From Nostoc sp. JL34 (GTDB lineage Bacteria; Cyanobacteriota; Cyanobacteriia; Cyanobacteriales; Nostocaceae): 64,000 nt of DNA. Every line of letters starts with the position of its first letter. The first letter of the stretch is position 1. The translations under genes and the position numbers were made by a program. Location of the stretch: positions 1 through 64,000 of the forward strand of contig NZ_JABXKQ010000014.1 in the NCBI RefSeq assembly GCF_017114945.1, given 5' to 3'. The notes beneath the pieces were generated by a model. The model ran no database searches. It worked only from the letters and a program-made list of their open reading frames with translations, and had not been told where the DNA came from. Of this stretch, positions 9,191 through 17,920 are shown in pieces.

Positions 9191-11674
9191 TTAATTTGGC
9201 GTTGCAGCACAGTTTAAAGATCGTTGAATATGGGCTGGATGAGCCGCAATTAACTCAACTTTGCCCTGGGCGTTGCGATGCCAAGTTGTGGCTTCGACGA
9301 GAACCTCCGGTGATGCTGGAATTTGGGCATTTAGCTCACCCGTTTTGCGGTATGCAGACAAATCTCGTACATCATCCCAAGTGCGTAGGCGTAGCCCGTC
9401 GTAGACATCGCTCGTCACTTGTTGATTAGGATTTGGCGGTATACCACCTCGTCCCGTTGCCACAAAGCGACTGCCTGCACTGTCCCCGCAACCTGTAGCA
9501 ATTTGCCGCGATGGATCGGTGACATTTGCTGGTAGTTCAACTAAACCCGAATTTGGATCAACACCGATAGTATTAACTTGAACTGTGCCACTTACCCCAA
9601 ATTGTGAACTGGCGGTGATGTCACTATCAGGAGTGAGTTGGTTGCGGAACTTCAGTCCGAAAAGCCCTTGTGTGGTGATTTGGATATTACCCCCCCGACC
9701 TTTCACGGCATTAGCAATAATGTCACTATTTTTTAAACCCACAATGATCGGAGCGTTGAGGGTGATGTTACCACCATTGCCTGCTTCCTTGGCTTCAACA
9801 GAAATTTTGCTATGATCGCGTATTAGCAAAAGTTTTTGAGCATTAAGAACCAGGTTACCTCCGTTCCCAGATTGTGTGGCTGCGGAAATCGTGCCGCGAT
9901 TAGTCAAGAGAATCGAGTCAGCATAAACCTCAAAATTACCTGCATTACCCGTACCCTCATTTCTTACCCCGATGTCGGCTCGATCCGTAACGCGCAATTG
10001 AGGCGTTATCAGAATTACTCCTCCCCCATTACCACTAGGAAATTCGGGTAGGTGATAAGTCGCACGGGTGATAGGATCGAGGCGTAGTGCATTAGATCCA
10101 ATGCTGCTACTAAGAATACTATCTGGTGATGCGCCGCTCACATCGATAAAGTCTGAAGCCACAATTTTTACATTACCAGCATTTCCGGTTGCACCAGTTG
10201 AGGAGGTGACCAAGCTTCCATCCCGCACTGTTAATCGTGCAGTTGTGATGGTCAAATTCCCAGCATTTCCACTTCCTACTGTTGATGACGCCACAGTAGT
10301 AGGGAGAAATGTGACATTATTAATTCCAGAAACATCTATCGAATCTGAGGCATCAATTTGGACATTACCACCATCCCCAGCTCTAGCAGTTGAACCAATA
10401 CTAGTGCCGTTAGCAACTGTAAGTTTTTGGGTTGAAAGAGTAAGGTTTCCTGCCTTTCCAGAACCAGTAGAGCTTGTTAGAATCGATGTCATTACTGAAG
10501 GATTGACACGATTAAACCCACTGGCTGAGATAGACTCAGAAGCCTTAACTACGATGTTTCCACCCTGCCCTAAACTCAAATTTTGAGACCTGATTTGCGC
10601 TCCATCCCGCAGCAATAGTTGCCGGGTTGAGATGGTAATGTCTCCAGCTTGCCCTACCCCGATTGTGTTGCTTGTCAATTGGCTGCTTCTAGTTCCCGCT
10701 AGGTTTGTTCCTACGAGGCTGAACGACCCAGTGCTATTAATCGTAATCTGATTCGATGAGAAAGCACCTTGATTTCGAGTGATAACAGCCGAACCTTCCA
10801 AAAAACTGATATCTCTACCCTGCATTTGAATCAAACTACTTCCAAACCCTGAACCAGATACTTGTGCCTGCTGAGTCAATTGGATATCGCTCAGTCCGCC
10901 ACTATTAGAATAATCAAATGTCCATCCCTGAGGTACTTCTGTAAGGCGAACTTCTCCTGACTGAACACTACCAAGTTCGATGGCCCCATTTACGGTTTTA
11001 AGAACACCACCTGCTAAATCAATTCCATTTCCCAGCAAAGCCAGAGTCTTACCTGAACTTACCTGTAAGCCTAGTGGAGTTTGGGGGATGCCATTAATCG
11101 AATTTTGTACTGCGATGCCTACGGTGGGCTGTGCCAATGCACCTGAGTTTTGTCCAAACTGCAAGCCAACTGGTACATTGATTGTCAACAGGGGTGCTGC
11201 TGTAATGTTGGTGGCACTAAACTCCACCCCATCAGCAAACTTTATGCTATTTGCAGTTGTACCAATAAACGATCCACCAATATTCAGTTGGGCATTGGGG
11301 CCAAAGACAATGCCACTAGGATTGATCAAAAATAAGCTAACGGGGTTGTTGCTGTTGATGGTTTGAATGACGCCATCAATGTGAGAAATACTACCTCCTG
11401 TAACCCGGCTGAATATGGAGGATATATTAGGCGTGTTGATTAAATCAAAGATGGCTGAAGTGCCTGTGGGAAGATTAAACTGCTGGAAACTGTGAAATAG
11501 GTTACTGTTTGCAGCACTACCGTTAGTGATGGTGAACTTATTACCATTTTGGGAGACAGTAGTATTGACAGTGCCATCTGCGGTAACCTGGGCGTTGGCA
11601 ATGTCGCACCAGAGGAACATCCCACCTGTCAAAATTACATTGACTAAATTCCAGCAAACAGAGGGTGCTTTCAT
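9191..11674 (-). CDS. Two-partner secretion exoprotein (filamentous haemagglutinin N-terminal domain)
   Basis: Protein of 827 aa. A signal peptide ends near residue 28 (CDIANA). It is followed by the TPS secretion domain: VTADGTVNT, a segment with NLFHSFQQFNLPTG, and NPVSLFLINPSGIVFGPNAQL. The rest is beta-helix sequence with repeated GNAGNLTI-, GNGGNI- and LTVRDGS-type strands. It would be exported across the outer membrane by a TpsB partner, but only a remnant of such a gene lies upstream (11889-12137). Near the C-terminus the residues [12 protein letters not shown] are encoded by a palindromic repeat inserted at 9383-9411. It is likely a surface or released adhesin-like protein; ligand unknown. 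Confidence 0.88.
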   Translation of the reverse strand: MKAPSVCWNLVNVILTGGMFLWCDIANAQVTADGTVNTTVSQNGNKFTITNGSAANSNLFHSFQQFNLPTGTSAIFDLINTPNISSIFSRVTGGSISHIDGVIQTINSNNPVSLFLINPSGIVFGPNAQLNIGGSFIGTTANSIKFADGVEFSATNITAAPLLTINVPVGLQFGQNSGALAQPTVGIAVQNSINGIPQTPLGLQVSSGKTLALLGNGIDLAGGVLKTVNGAIELGSVQSGEVRLTEVPQGWTFDYSNSGGLSDIQLTQQAQVSGSGFGSSLIQMQGRDISFLEGSAVITRNQGAFSSNQITINSTGSFSLVGTNLAGTRSSQLTSNTIGVGQAGDITISTRQLLLRDGAQIRSQNLSLGQGGNIVVKASESISASGFNRVNPSVMTSILTSSTGSGKAGNLTLSTQKLTVANGTSIGSTARAGDGGNVQIDASDSIDVSGINNVTFLPTTVASSTVGSGNAGNLTITTARLTVRDGSLVTSSTGATGNAGNVKIVASDFIDVSGASPDSILSSSIGSNALRLDPITRATYHLPEFPSGNGGGVILITPQLRVTDRADIGVRNEGTGNAGNFEVYADSILLTNRGTISAATQSGNGGNLVLNAQKLLLIRDHSKISVEAKEAGNGGNITLNAPIIVGLKNSDIIANAVKGRGGNIQITTQGLFGLKFRNQLTPDSDITASSQFGVSGTVQVNTIGVDPNSGLVELPANVTDPSRQIATGCGDSAGSRFVATGRGGIPPNPNQQVTSDVYDGLRLRTWDDVRDLSAYRKTGELNAQIPASPEVLVEATTWHRNAQGKVELIAAHPAHIQRSLNCAATPN
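9383..9411. repeat. Palindromic repeat inserted in frame in the TpsA-like gene
   Basis: A 29-bp sequence with core GCGTAGCCCGTCGTAGACAT is related to the two copies inside the CHASE2 kinase gene at 2116-2177. It is translated here as DVYDGLRLR without breaking the frame. Confidence 0.65.
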
Positions 11675-11698
11675 GGCTCGGTTTCCATCAATACTTAC

Positions 11699-11888
11699 TT
11701 AATAAATAGGGTTCCCTAAATGGCATTGTGTTTCAACAACTTGACCACTGTCACCGATACTACGCGATACTGAAGATAGCCCTGCACCATTGGACACTAG
11801 TAAACTATCACCATTGACGAAGATATTACCTGCGCTCCCAGAACCCAAGCGGTATGGTATTGAACCATCAACTGGGCGATCGCTTCCC
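11699..11888 (-). pseudogene. Fragment of a haemagglutinin-like exoprotein gene
   Basis: Short open stretch encoding SAGNIFVNGDSLLVSNGAGL and flanking residues, which look like one or two beta-helix rungs of a TpsA-type protein. It has no signal peptide or TPS domain. It lies between the TpsB remnant and the intact exoprotein gene and is probably the debris of a second copy lost by deletion. Confidence 0.55.
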
Positions 11889-12137
11889 TCAAAACGGTGA
11901 ATAGCGCACCGAGAAGTACAACCCATTTTCCTGAAGCGATCGCCTTTCACCATCCACTGAGATCAGGGGAATACCCCAATCTAGGCGGGCCAAAAAGTCA
12001 TCACCCTGTTTCCACAATAGCCCCAACCCACTACTAAGAAGTGTACTCGGTGATGGATTTTCGCCATTGACATTCCAGCCTTTGCCAACTTCAATGAAGG
12101 GTGTCAGTTGCAACACCCCGCCAACATTTGCTAAACA
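11889..12137 (-). pseudogene. C-terminal remnant of a TpsB (ShlB/FhaC-type) outer-membrane transporter
   Basis: About 82 codons resembling the last strands of a TpsB beta-barrel: VLQLTPFIEVGKGWNV, LLSSGLGLLW, LDWGIPLISVDG and the terminal LQENGLYFSVRYSPF, ending in an aromatic residue as outer-membrane proteins do. The frame is closed by a TAG at the upstream end, and no POTRA domains or remaining barrel are found further upstream. The gene is therefore truncated at its 5' side. Position just upstream of the TpsA-like gene is the classical tpsB-tpsA order. Confidence 0.72.
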
Positions 12138-12811
12138 CTAAGCTCGACTTTATTCAAAATGAGCAACTAATTTTACTTGATGCGGCAAAAACTTTTTGTA
12201 TGTTACTGATTCTCGTTGAAAATCAAAAAGTCAAAATATCTTTACAAAAAGGTTTCAGTCTCGGCTTTGACCTTTGGGAAAAATGGATAAAATAGGTTTA
12301 AGTAGTTTGTTCAAAAAATCAGGATACCCATCCTAATTCTTAGGATGTTTTTACTTATCATACTAATTATAGTTGTTAATAAATATCCAACTATTTTAAA
12401 TAAAAATATTATATAGAAAGAACAAAATTCAATAATTTAATCAAGATAATTGCACAATATCTATAGGTAAAATTCAGAGCAGAGTAAGTCTCCGCTCTGA
12501 ATTTTGTAAGAAAATGTTCTTATTTATAAGCTAATCGTCATTCAAATTACATCTTTGCGTTCCCGCATCTTTAGAGCGATTTTAACTATGCAAGTTAAAA
12601 GCACATCAGCTTATAATGGAACAGGCTTTAAAGACTATTTTTGTCTGTATTTTCTCATTATTTCATGTCCTAATCTACCTGAAAAACACTATAAATCACC
12701 TAATTTTAGCTATGGCGATTCACTGTGAGACGATCGCTGTTAAGCACTATATTTCACTCACAAATTGAGATGTACTTAACCTGATTTTACTTTTTGTCTA
12801 GTTATGATTTA
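12138..12811. other. Non-coding stretch
   Basis: AT-rich spacer of about 670 bp with no supported gene. A plus-strand frame that begins antisense to the TpsB remnant (12101-12295) has no recognisable content. The only structured element is the hairpin at 12469-12505. Confidence 0.5.
12469..12505. terminator. Terminator-like hairpin
   Basis: Perfect 12-bp inverted repeat, AAAATTCAGAGC and GCTCTGAATTTT, around a 13-nt loop that can pair further (GAG with CTC). The A-rich left and T-rich right flanks make it plausible in either direction. No gene is close enough to assign it with confidence. Confidence 0.45.
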
Positions 12812-12976
12812 CTAGATTTCAGAGACTTTTTCATCTTTAGACGAAAGAGAACGAATTAACTCCCGAATTACATCAGTTGCTGGCCTCCCCGTTATTGAAC
12901 AGTATTGTTCAAGCTTTTGTGCCTCACCTGATGTGAGATTGATTGTAAGTCGTTTAGCAGCCCATTTTTTATTCAT
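12812..12976 (-). CDS. Small ribbon-helix-helix (CopG/Arc-type) protein
   Basis: A 54-codon frame from ATG 12976 to TAG 12812. The product begins MNKKWAAKRLTINLTSGEAQ, then KLEQYCSITGRPATDVIRELIRSL. This fits the ribbon-helix-helix layout: a short basic N-terminus with beta-strand KRLTINL, helix 1 SGEAQKLEQYCSITG, turn RPA, helix 2 TDVIRELIRSLSS. Such proteins are DNA-binding repressors, often antitoxins or plasmid copy regulators. No toxin gene is visible on either side (at least 600 bp without a gene), so it may be a solitary regulator. Similar short CopG-like proteins are common in Nostoc genomes (from memory). Confidence 0.65.
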   Translation of the reverse strand: MNKKWAAKRLTINLTSGEAQKLEQYCSITGRPATDVIRELIRSLSSKDEKVSEI

Positions 12977-13656
12977 GTATTAGACAAGCTATGTTTTTAA
13001 ACTACTTCTCTAATATCAATCATGTAGACTGCTATTACAATGGTATAAGTAATGACATTTGGTTCAAGTAATCATGAAGTTGGATAGAATATTTTTATAA
13101 TCAATAGTGAAGAGGTCAAGCATATTCTAAAGTATAAAGTTTAGCAACTTTCCGGGCAGTAATTATAAATAGAATGTAAAAACAATATTAAAGTATATCA
13201 ACACAAAATAAGTATTCTCACAGAATAGTTGAGGACAGTAATACAGAAAATTTTTGCAATGTCATACCAATTCTTTCCTCTGCTGCACATTATTGGAGAG
13301 GATAAAAGTCGATGGGTCAAGGTTTTTATCCCTTTGTTATATAGGGAATTTGGCGATTCGTTAAGTTGTGGAGCGATCGCTAAATCCTCTGGTTGGCTTG
13401 CTCTCTGAAAGCTGTTTGTGTAATACTTACAGAACTTATAAATTACTAAATCTCGATTGACTTTAAGTAGTATTTTTAGCGATCGCCAGCAGACCTGAGT
13501 TCGAGGTCAAAAACTGACGAATAAAAGTAAGCAGGATTTAGGCTAAAAGTAGTTGCGATCGCTTAACTCCGATGAAAGCATCTTAAGTTTGCAGGAAGAT
13601 CCATTTTTCGCGGGATGAGATTCAGTAGTAGTAAAGTGAGTTTTGAAGGAGTATTT
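12977..13656. other. Non-coding stretch upstream of the acyl-CoA dehydrogenase gene
   Basis: AT-rich, with several GCGATCGC (HIP1) or near-HIP1 sites between 13370 and 13562 and no supported open frame. It presumably contains the promoter of the gene starting at 13657; no specific site could be identified. Confidence 0.4.
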
Positions 13657-14856
13657 ATGTCACAGTTGGAGCAAGCAGTACCAGATACCTTTGTAGCCAA
13701 AGGCTTAGAAACTTTCCCCAATATTTTCGACCGAGTTGAGGCTTTGGCCAAAGACTTTGCCACCCGTGCAGGGGCACACGACAAAGATGGTTCCTTTCCC
13801 TTTGAGAATTTTACAGCTTTGCATGAGGCAGGATTGCTCAACCTCACCATTCCACGTGAATTTGGTGGTCAGAATTTGGGGTTGCGAACTATCTGTCGGG
13901 TGATTGAAGGGATAGCGCGTGGCGACGCTTCGACCGCATTAGTCCTGACAATGCACTATCTTCAACATACTCATGCCGCCCGTAGCCGTCGCTGGCATCC
14001 AGAAGTATATAAGCGATTGTGTCGTGAATCAATTGAAGGCATCGCCTTGCTGAATGCTGCCCGTGTTGAACCAGAGCTAGGAACGCCAGCAAGAGGCGGA
14101 TTGCCAGCGACAATTGCCGAACGAACAGCAGAGGGCTGGCGTTTAACAGGACATAAGCAATACACCACGGGCAGTCCTATCCTCAGCTATTTTGTTGTTT
14201 GGGCACGGACAACCGAGGATGAACCGCAAGTTGGAAATTTTCTGGTTCCGCGCGATCTGCCAGGTTTGCAAATTGTCGAAACCTGGGATCACTTGGGGAT
14301 GAGAGCTACAGGCAGCCACGATCTCATTTTAGAGAATGTATTAATTCCCTCAGAATATGCTCTAAGTATCAGCCCCATATCTACTGCACCATCCTTTGAT
14401 CCGCTGATTTCCACTTGGGGCAGTTTGACAGTGAGTGCCTTATATCTGGGTGTTGCTACTAGTGCGCGAGACTGGCTTGCTAAATATCTTTGGGAGCGAT
14501 CGCCTTCTAATCTCAAAGAGCCATTGGCAACTCTGCCCCGCTTCCAAACTGCTGTAGGTGAAATAGAAGCACTCTTGTTTGCTAACAATAGGTTGATTTA
14601 TAGCTTGGCTGAAGATATTGACAAGGGTGAATATCAGCCTGACGTAGGATTACAGGCACAAGCAGTTAAATACCTTACTACAACTAACTCAATTCGTGCT
14701 GTGGAGATTGCCTTAGAACTGACAGGTAATCCTGGTCTGTTAAAAAGAAATCCTTTAGAGCGTCACTACCGTGACGTTTTATGCAGCCGTATCCATACAC
14801 CGCAAAATGATGTTATTTGCCAGTCTTTAGGGAAGTCGGTGCTGAAAGTTAAGTGA
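13657..14856 (+). CDS. Acyl-CoA dehydrogenase-fold flavoprotein
   Basis: Protein of 399 aa with the three parts of the acyl-CoA dehydrogenase fold. The N-terminal helical domain includes FENFTALHEAGLLNLTIPRE followed by FGG. The middle beta domain includes GWRLTGHKQYTTGSP, and the DHLGMRATGSHDL segment typical of flavin binding is present. The C-terminal helical domain contains LTGNPGLLKRNPLERHYRDV. I start at ATG 13657 (MSQLEQAVPD), preceded by GAAGGAG at 13645-13651; the open frame extends 14 codons further upstream without a good ribosome site. In sulfur regions such proteins are often SfnB- or DszC-like flavin-dependent enzymes rather than fatty-acid enzymes. The nearby ssuBCD genes favour that reading, but the substrate cannot be told from sequence. 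Confidence 0.82.
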   Translation: MSQLEQAVPDTFVAKGLETFPNIFDRVEALAKDFATRAGAHDKDGSFPFENFTALHEAGLLNLTIPREFGGQNLGLRTICRVIEGIARGDASTALVLTMHYLQHTHAARSRRWHPEVYKRLCRESIEGIALLNAARVEPELGTPARGGLPATIAERTAEGWRLTGHKQYTTGSPILSYFVVWARTTEDEPQVGNFLVPRDLPGLQIVETWDHLGMRATGSHDLILENVLIPSEYALSISPISTAPSFDPLISTWGSLTVSALYLGVATSARDWLAKYLWERSPSNLKEPLATLPRFQTAVGEIEALLFANNRLIYSLAEDIDKGEYQPDVGLQAQAVKYLTTTNSIRAVEIALELTGNPGLLKRNPLERHYRDVLCSRIHTPQNDVICQSLGKSVLKVK

Positions 14857-14933
14857 TTGGGGATTGGGCATGGGGGAAGACTTGTTGCAAGTTCTCTTCG
14901 AGTCACCTTGTCTCTCTCATCCCAATCTCCAAT

Positions 14934-14961
14934 TCCCAATGCCCAATGCCCAATGCCCAAT
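14934..14961. repeat. Heptanucleotide tandem repeat (CCCAATG type)
   Basis: Four near-perfect CCCAATG units, the same family as 4343-4370. A GGGGATTGGG-type stretch on the opposite strand follows the previous stop codon at about 14861, so the two may pair as a long imperfect hairpin. Confidence 0.8.
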
Positions 14962-14965
14962 ATTT

Positions 14966-15064
14966 AGGCATCATGTAAAAATAAGTTGTACAAATTTAAT
15001 TTGGAATAAGCTGTCAGCCTTACTTTCCAATTAAAAGTGTTCAAGTTATTTTTGCGTGACTCCT
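14966..15064. repeat. 99-bp repeat, copy 1
   Basis: Identical over 99 bp to 60989-61087 in the same orientation. Internally it holds an imperfect palindrome, TTGGAATAAGCTGTCAG paired with CCTTACTTTCCAA. It carries no open frame. Its right end coincides with the first base of the complemented stop codon of the gene at 15064-16014, so it sits exactly behind that gene and could serve as its 3' hairpin. It is possibly a miniature transposable element or the end of a lost insertion sequence. Confidence 0.85.
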
Positions 15065-16014
15065 TAGTATCCTGCTTGCTTGTCTACAACATTCCGCAAG
15101 GGCTGACCGTTTTGGTAGCGTTGAAGATTGTCGATAAACAGTTGTGCTATACGCTCTCTCAGGCGTGGCGATAAGGCTGAACAATGGGGTGTGATAAAAG
15201 CGTTAGGTAGCGACCATAAGGGACTTTCCGGTGGCAGAGGTTCTGTAGCCACTGTATCTAATCCAGCACCTGCAATCCATCCCTCACGTAGTGCAGTGAG
15301 CAATGCGGTTTCATCTACGATCGCACCACGAGCAATGTTAATTAGGTAAGCAGACTGACGCATAGAGCGCAATGCAGCTTCATCAATCAAGCCGTTAGTT
15401 TCTGGAGTTAATGGTGTAGCAAGAACTACATAGTCGGCTGCTGGGAGGAGCGATCGCCACTCATCAGCACCCACAACTTTGTCAAAATTCGGTAGGGGTT
15501 CGGGATGGCGGCGACTACCCCAAACTGTGACTCCAAAGGCTTTGGCCCGAGATGCGATCGCTTGACCGATATTTCCAGTGCCGAGAATTAATAAAGTCGC
15601 GTCTGCCAACTCTTCGAGAAACACTCCTCTTACCCAAGTGTGTTCATCCTGCAAAGTTTGCAATTTCCGCAGATTCTTGGCGTGATAAAGCATAAATGCT
15701 AGTACAAATTCCGAAATTGGAATTGCATGAACCCCTGCGCCATTGGTGAGGATAATATCCTTTTGCAAAAAAGTTGGTGTGAGGATGTGATTCACGCCAG
15801 CACTTGGTGATTGTTGCCAACGCAGCGCGGGTGCTGCTGTCAGTACTTTGTCAAGGGTAGAAGTTTTCAAGTAAAATCCGTTGACATAAACTTCTGCATC
15901 ACTGACATCACCATCGAGATTACCTTCACTATCCACTTCTACGACATCTATATTAGATGGTAGGTGTGGTTCAATATCTGCAATGAGATGATCGGGTAAA
16001 ATTAGTTTCACCAT
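15064..16014 (-). CDS. D-2-hydroxyacid dehydrogenase (NAD-dependent), copy 1
   Basis: Protein of 316 aa. The Rossmann motif LGTGNIGQAIASRA is present, and the catalytic triad of the family is complete: R229 in NIARGAIVDE, E258 in TVATEPLPPE and H277 in FITPHCSA. The family reduces 2-keto acids or oxidises D-2-hydroxy acids such as glycerate, lactate or phosphoglycerate. The substrate here is not predictable. A close paralogue lies 87 bp upstream on the same strand, giving a tandem pair. Position beside organosulfur genes suggests handling of hydroxy- or keto-acid skeletons left after desulfonation, for example from sulfolactate-like compounds, but that is inference. Confidence 0.9.
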   Translation of the reverse strand: MVKLILPDHLIADIEPHLPSNIDVVEVDSEGNLDGDVSDAEVYVNGFYLKTSTLDKVLTAAPALRWQQSPSAGVNHILTPTFLQKDIILTNGAGVHAIPISEFVLAFMLYHAKNLRKLQTLQDEHTWVRGVFLEELADATLLILGTGNIGQAIASRAKAFGVTVWGSRRHPEPLPNFDKVVGADEWRSLLPAADYVVLATPLTPETNGLIDEAALRSMRQSAYLINIARGAIVDETALLTALREGWIAGAGLDTVATEPLPPESPLWSLPNAFITPHCSALSPRLRERIAQLFIDNLQRYQNGQPLRNVVDKQAGY

Positions 16015-16101
16015 TTGCTACTCCTTGATTCCATTTTGGATTTGGATTTTGGATTGTGCAACCCAATAGGCAGCACCTCTTAATTTTTAATTTTTAATTG
16101 T

Positions 16102-17049
16102 TTAGTATCCTGCGTTTTTGTCTACGACATTTCGTAACGGCTCACCAGCTTGGTAACGCTTCAGATTGTCAATAAATAACGCTATTGAACGCTGTTTACT
16201 TTTTGGTGAATGACCTGAAGTATGAGGTGTGATAAAGATGTTAGGAAGTGACCACAAAGGACTTTCTGGTGGTAATGGTTCTGAGTTAACTGTGTCTAAT
16301 GCTGCACCTGCAATCCAACCTTCGGTGAGCGCTTTTATTAATGCCGATTCATCGACTACGCCACCGCGAGCAATATTAATTAGGTAGGCATGATTTGGTA
16401 GCGATCGCAATACAGATTCATCAATAAATTCTTTGGTTTCTGGAGTTAGCGGGGTCGCAATAACTACATAGTCAACCCCTGGCAGGAGCGATCGCCATTC
16501 ATCAGCACCCACTACTTTATCAAAATTTGGTAACTCTTGGGGATGACGGCGACTGCCAATAATTCTTAAGCCGAAGGGTTTAGCACGGGCGGCGATTTCT
16601 TGACCGATACCACCAGCACCAATAATTAGCAAGGTTGCATCTGTCAACTCTTGGATGGCAAAGCCTCTTTTCCAGTGACGTTCCGCTTGTAAAGCATATA
16701 ACTCTGGCAGGTGTTTGGCATGAGCCAATATATAAGTAATCACAAATTCTGCGATCGGAATTCCATGCACTCCGGCCCCATTTGTGAGGATAATATCTCT
16801 TTTCAAATAAATTGGTGTCAGGATGTGATTTACCCCTGCATTGGGTGCATGATGCCAACGTAGTGCAGGTGCTGCTTCTATTATTTTATGCAGCGTCAGA
16901 CTTCTGGATAAAAACCAACTGAAATAAACTTCAGCATCGCTAGCATCTCCGTCTAAATTACCATCAATATCTACTCGTACAATTTGTGTATTGGGTGGTA
17001 GATGTGGCTCAATATCAGCAACGAGATCAAGCGGCAAAATCAGCTTCAT
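16102..17049 (-). CDS. D-2-hydroxyacid dehydrogenase (NAD-dependent), copy 2
   Basis: Protein of 315 aa, aligned end to end with copy 1 (shared segments VNHILTP, KVVGADEWRSLLP, PLRNVVDK and the C-terminal AGY). The NAD-binding motif is IGAGGIGQEIAARA. Catalytic residues are the Arg in NIARGGVVDE, the Glu in TVNSEPLPPE and H276 in FITPHTSGHS. Sequence around the substrate loop differs from copy 1, so the two may differ in specificity. It probably shares a transcript with copy 1, because the spacer is 87 bp and shows no clear terminator. Confidence 0.9.
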   Translation of the reverse strand: MKLILPLDLVADIEPHLPPNTQIVRVDIDGNLDGDASDAEVYFSWFLSRSLTLHKIIEAAPALRWHHAPNAGVNHILTPIYLKRDIILTNGAGVHGIPIAEFVITYILAHAKHLPELYALQAERHWKRGFAIQELTDATLLIIGAGGIGQEIAARAKPFGLRIIGSRRHPQELPNFDKVVGADEWRSLLPGVDYVVIATPLTPETKEFIDESVLRSLPNHAYLINIARGGVVDESALIKALTEGWIAGAALDTVNSEPLPPESPLWSLPNIFITPHTSGHSPKSKQRSIALFIDNLKRYQAGEPLRNVVDKNAGY

Positions 17050-17148
17050 TGTAGATTACCTCTTCTTTTTTACAGGGCTATGTTTATAAAATATCTCTGT
17101 TTGATTCAAAAAAATGCCATTTTTTTATTAGTCTAAATTATGATATTT

Positions 17149-17652
17149 TTATTGAATCTGTAAACGCATAAGCTCCAGATCAAAATATTTATAATTAGAT
17201 TTATATGCCATTTCCTCTATTCCATATACTTGAAAGCCAAATGATAAATAAAGTTGTTTTGCTAAAAAATTATTTTTAACAATATCAATTAATAATATTT
17301 CTACCTCATTAATAGCTTTTGCTTCTTCGATTAATTCATTTAGTAATAATTTACCTATGCCTTTTCCTCGATATTCTTGTTGAACATACATACTACTAAT
17401 ATATGCTTTATGCCTGAGTTTCATTCTTGATTCTTGATGAAATGCGACTATTCCAATTAATTTTTTATCCTCAAAATAGCCCAAAATAAAGTTATTGTTA
17501 TTTACTGGTATTCTATCCCGAAATTGTTCTATCGTCTTAATTGCTTCTTCATGATCCGTTGTGCCAAATGAATCTGGATTTTTAGATAAAGCTTCTAATC
17601 TGATCTGTCTATAATCTTCTGCATCATATTTTGTTAATTTTCTAATTATCAT
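17149..17652 (-). CDS. GNAT family N-acetyltransferase
   Basis: Protein of 167 aa from ATG 17652 (MIIRKLTKYDAEDYRQIRLE). The open frame runs 14 hydrophobic codons further upstream, but the canonical GNAT N-terminus begins at MIIRKL. The acetyl-CoA pyrophosphate loop is seen as VQQEYRGKGIGKLLL, followed by the family strand EILLIDIVKNN and the LYLSFGFQVYGIE segment. The substrate is unknown. The gene is markedly AT-richer than its neighbours, which may reflect a different origin. Confidence 0.85.
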   Translation of the reverse strand: MIIRKLTKYDAEDYRQIRLEALSKNPDSFGTTDHEEAIKTIEQFRDRIPVNNNNFILGYFEDKKLIGIVAFHQESRMKLRHKAYISSMYVQQEYRGKGIGKLLLNELIEEAKAINEVEILLIDIVKNNFLAKQLYLSFGFQVYGIEEMAYKSNYKYFDLELMRLQIQ

Positions 17653-17920
17653 TAGATTAAATATAAATAATAGATATTTATTGCTTATTTTCAATAAAAA
17701 GATATAAATTAATAATTATTGTGTTCTAGTTTATCTAGGTTGTGAATATCTAAAAAATCATCCAGAGGCGCAGAGAGAATAGTTGAGAGGTATTTTGAGT
17801 TTTCATAAAGAATTTTCGATTGCTATAGCTGCTTTTTAAGAGGAAGTTTTAATCTCGAAGTAGCCTATTTACCGCAGCTACCTCAAGTGTAATATTACTC
17901 AACTAGCGAAAACTTAAATT

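Noticed and set aside
10068..10586. 172-codon frame antisense to the TpsA-like gene
   Set aside because: Shadow of the repetitive beta-helix coding sequence; peptide composition is typical of antisense translation.
12101..12295. Plus-strand 64-codon open frame
   Set aside because: Partly antisense to the TpsB remnant, no ribosome site, no recognisable motif.
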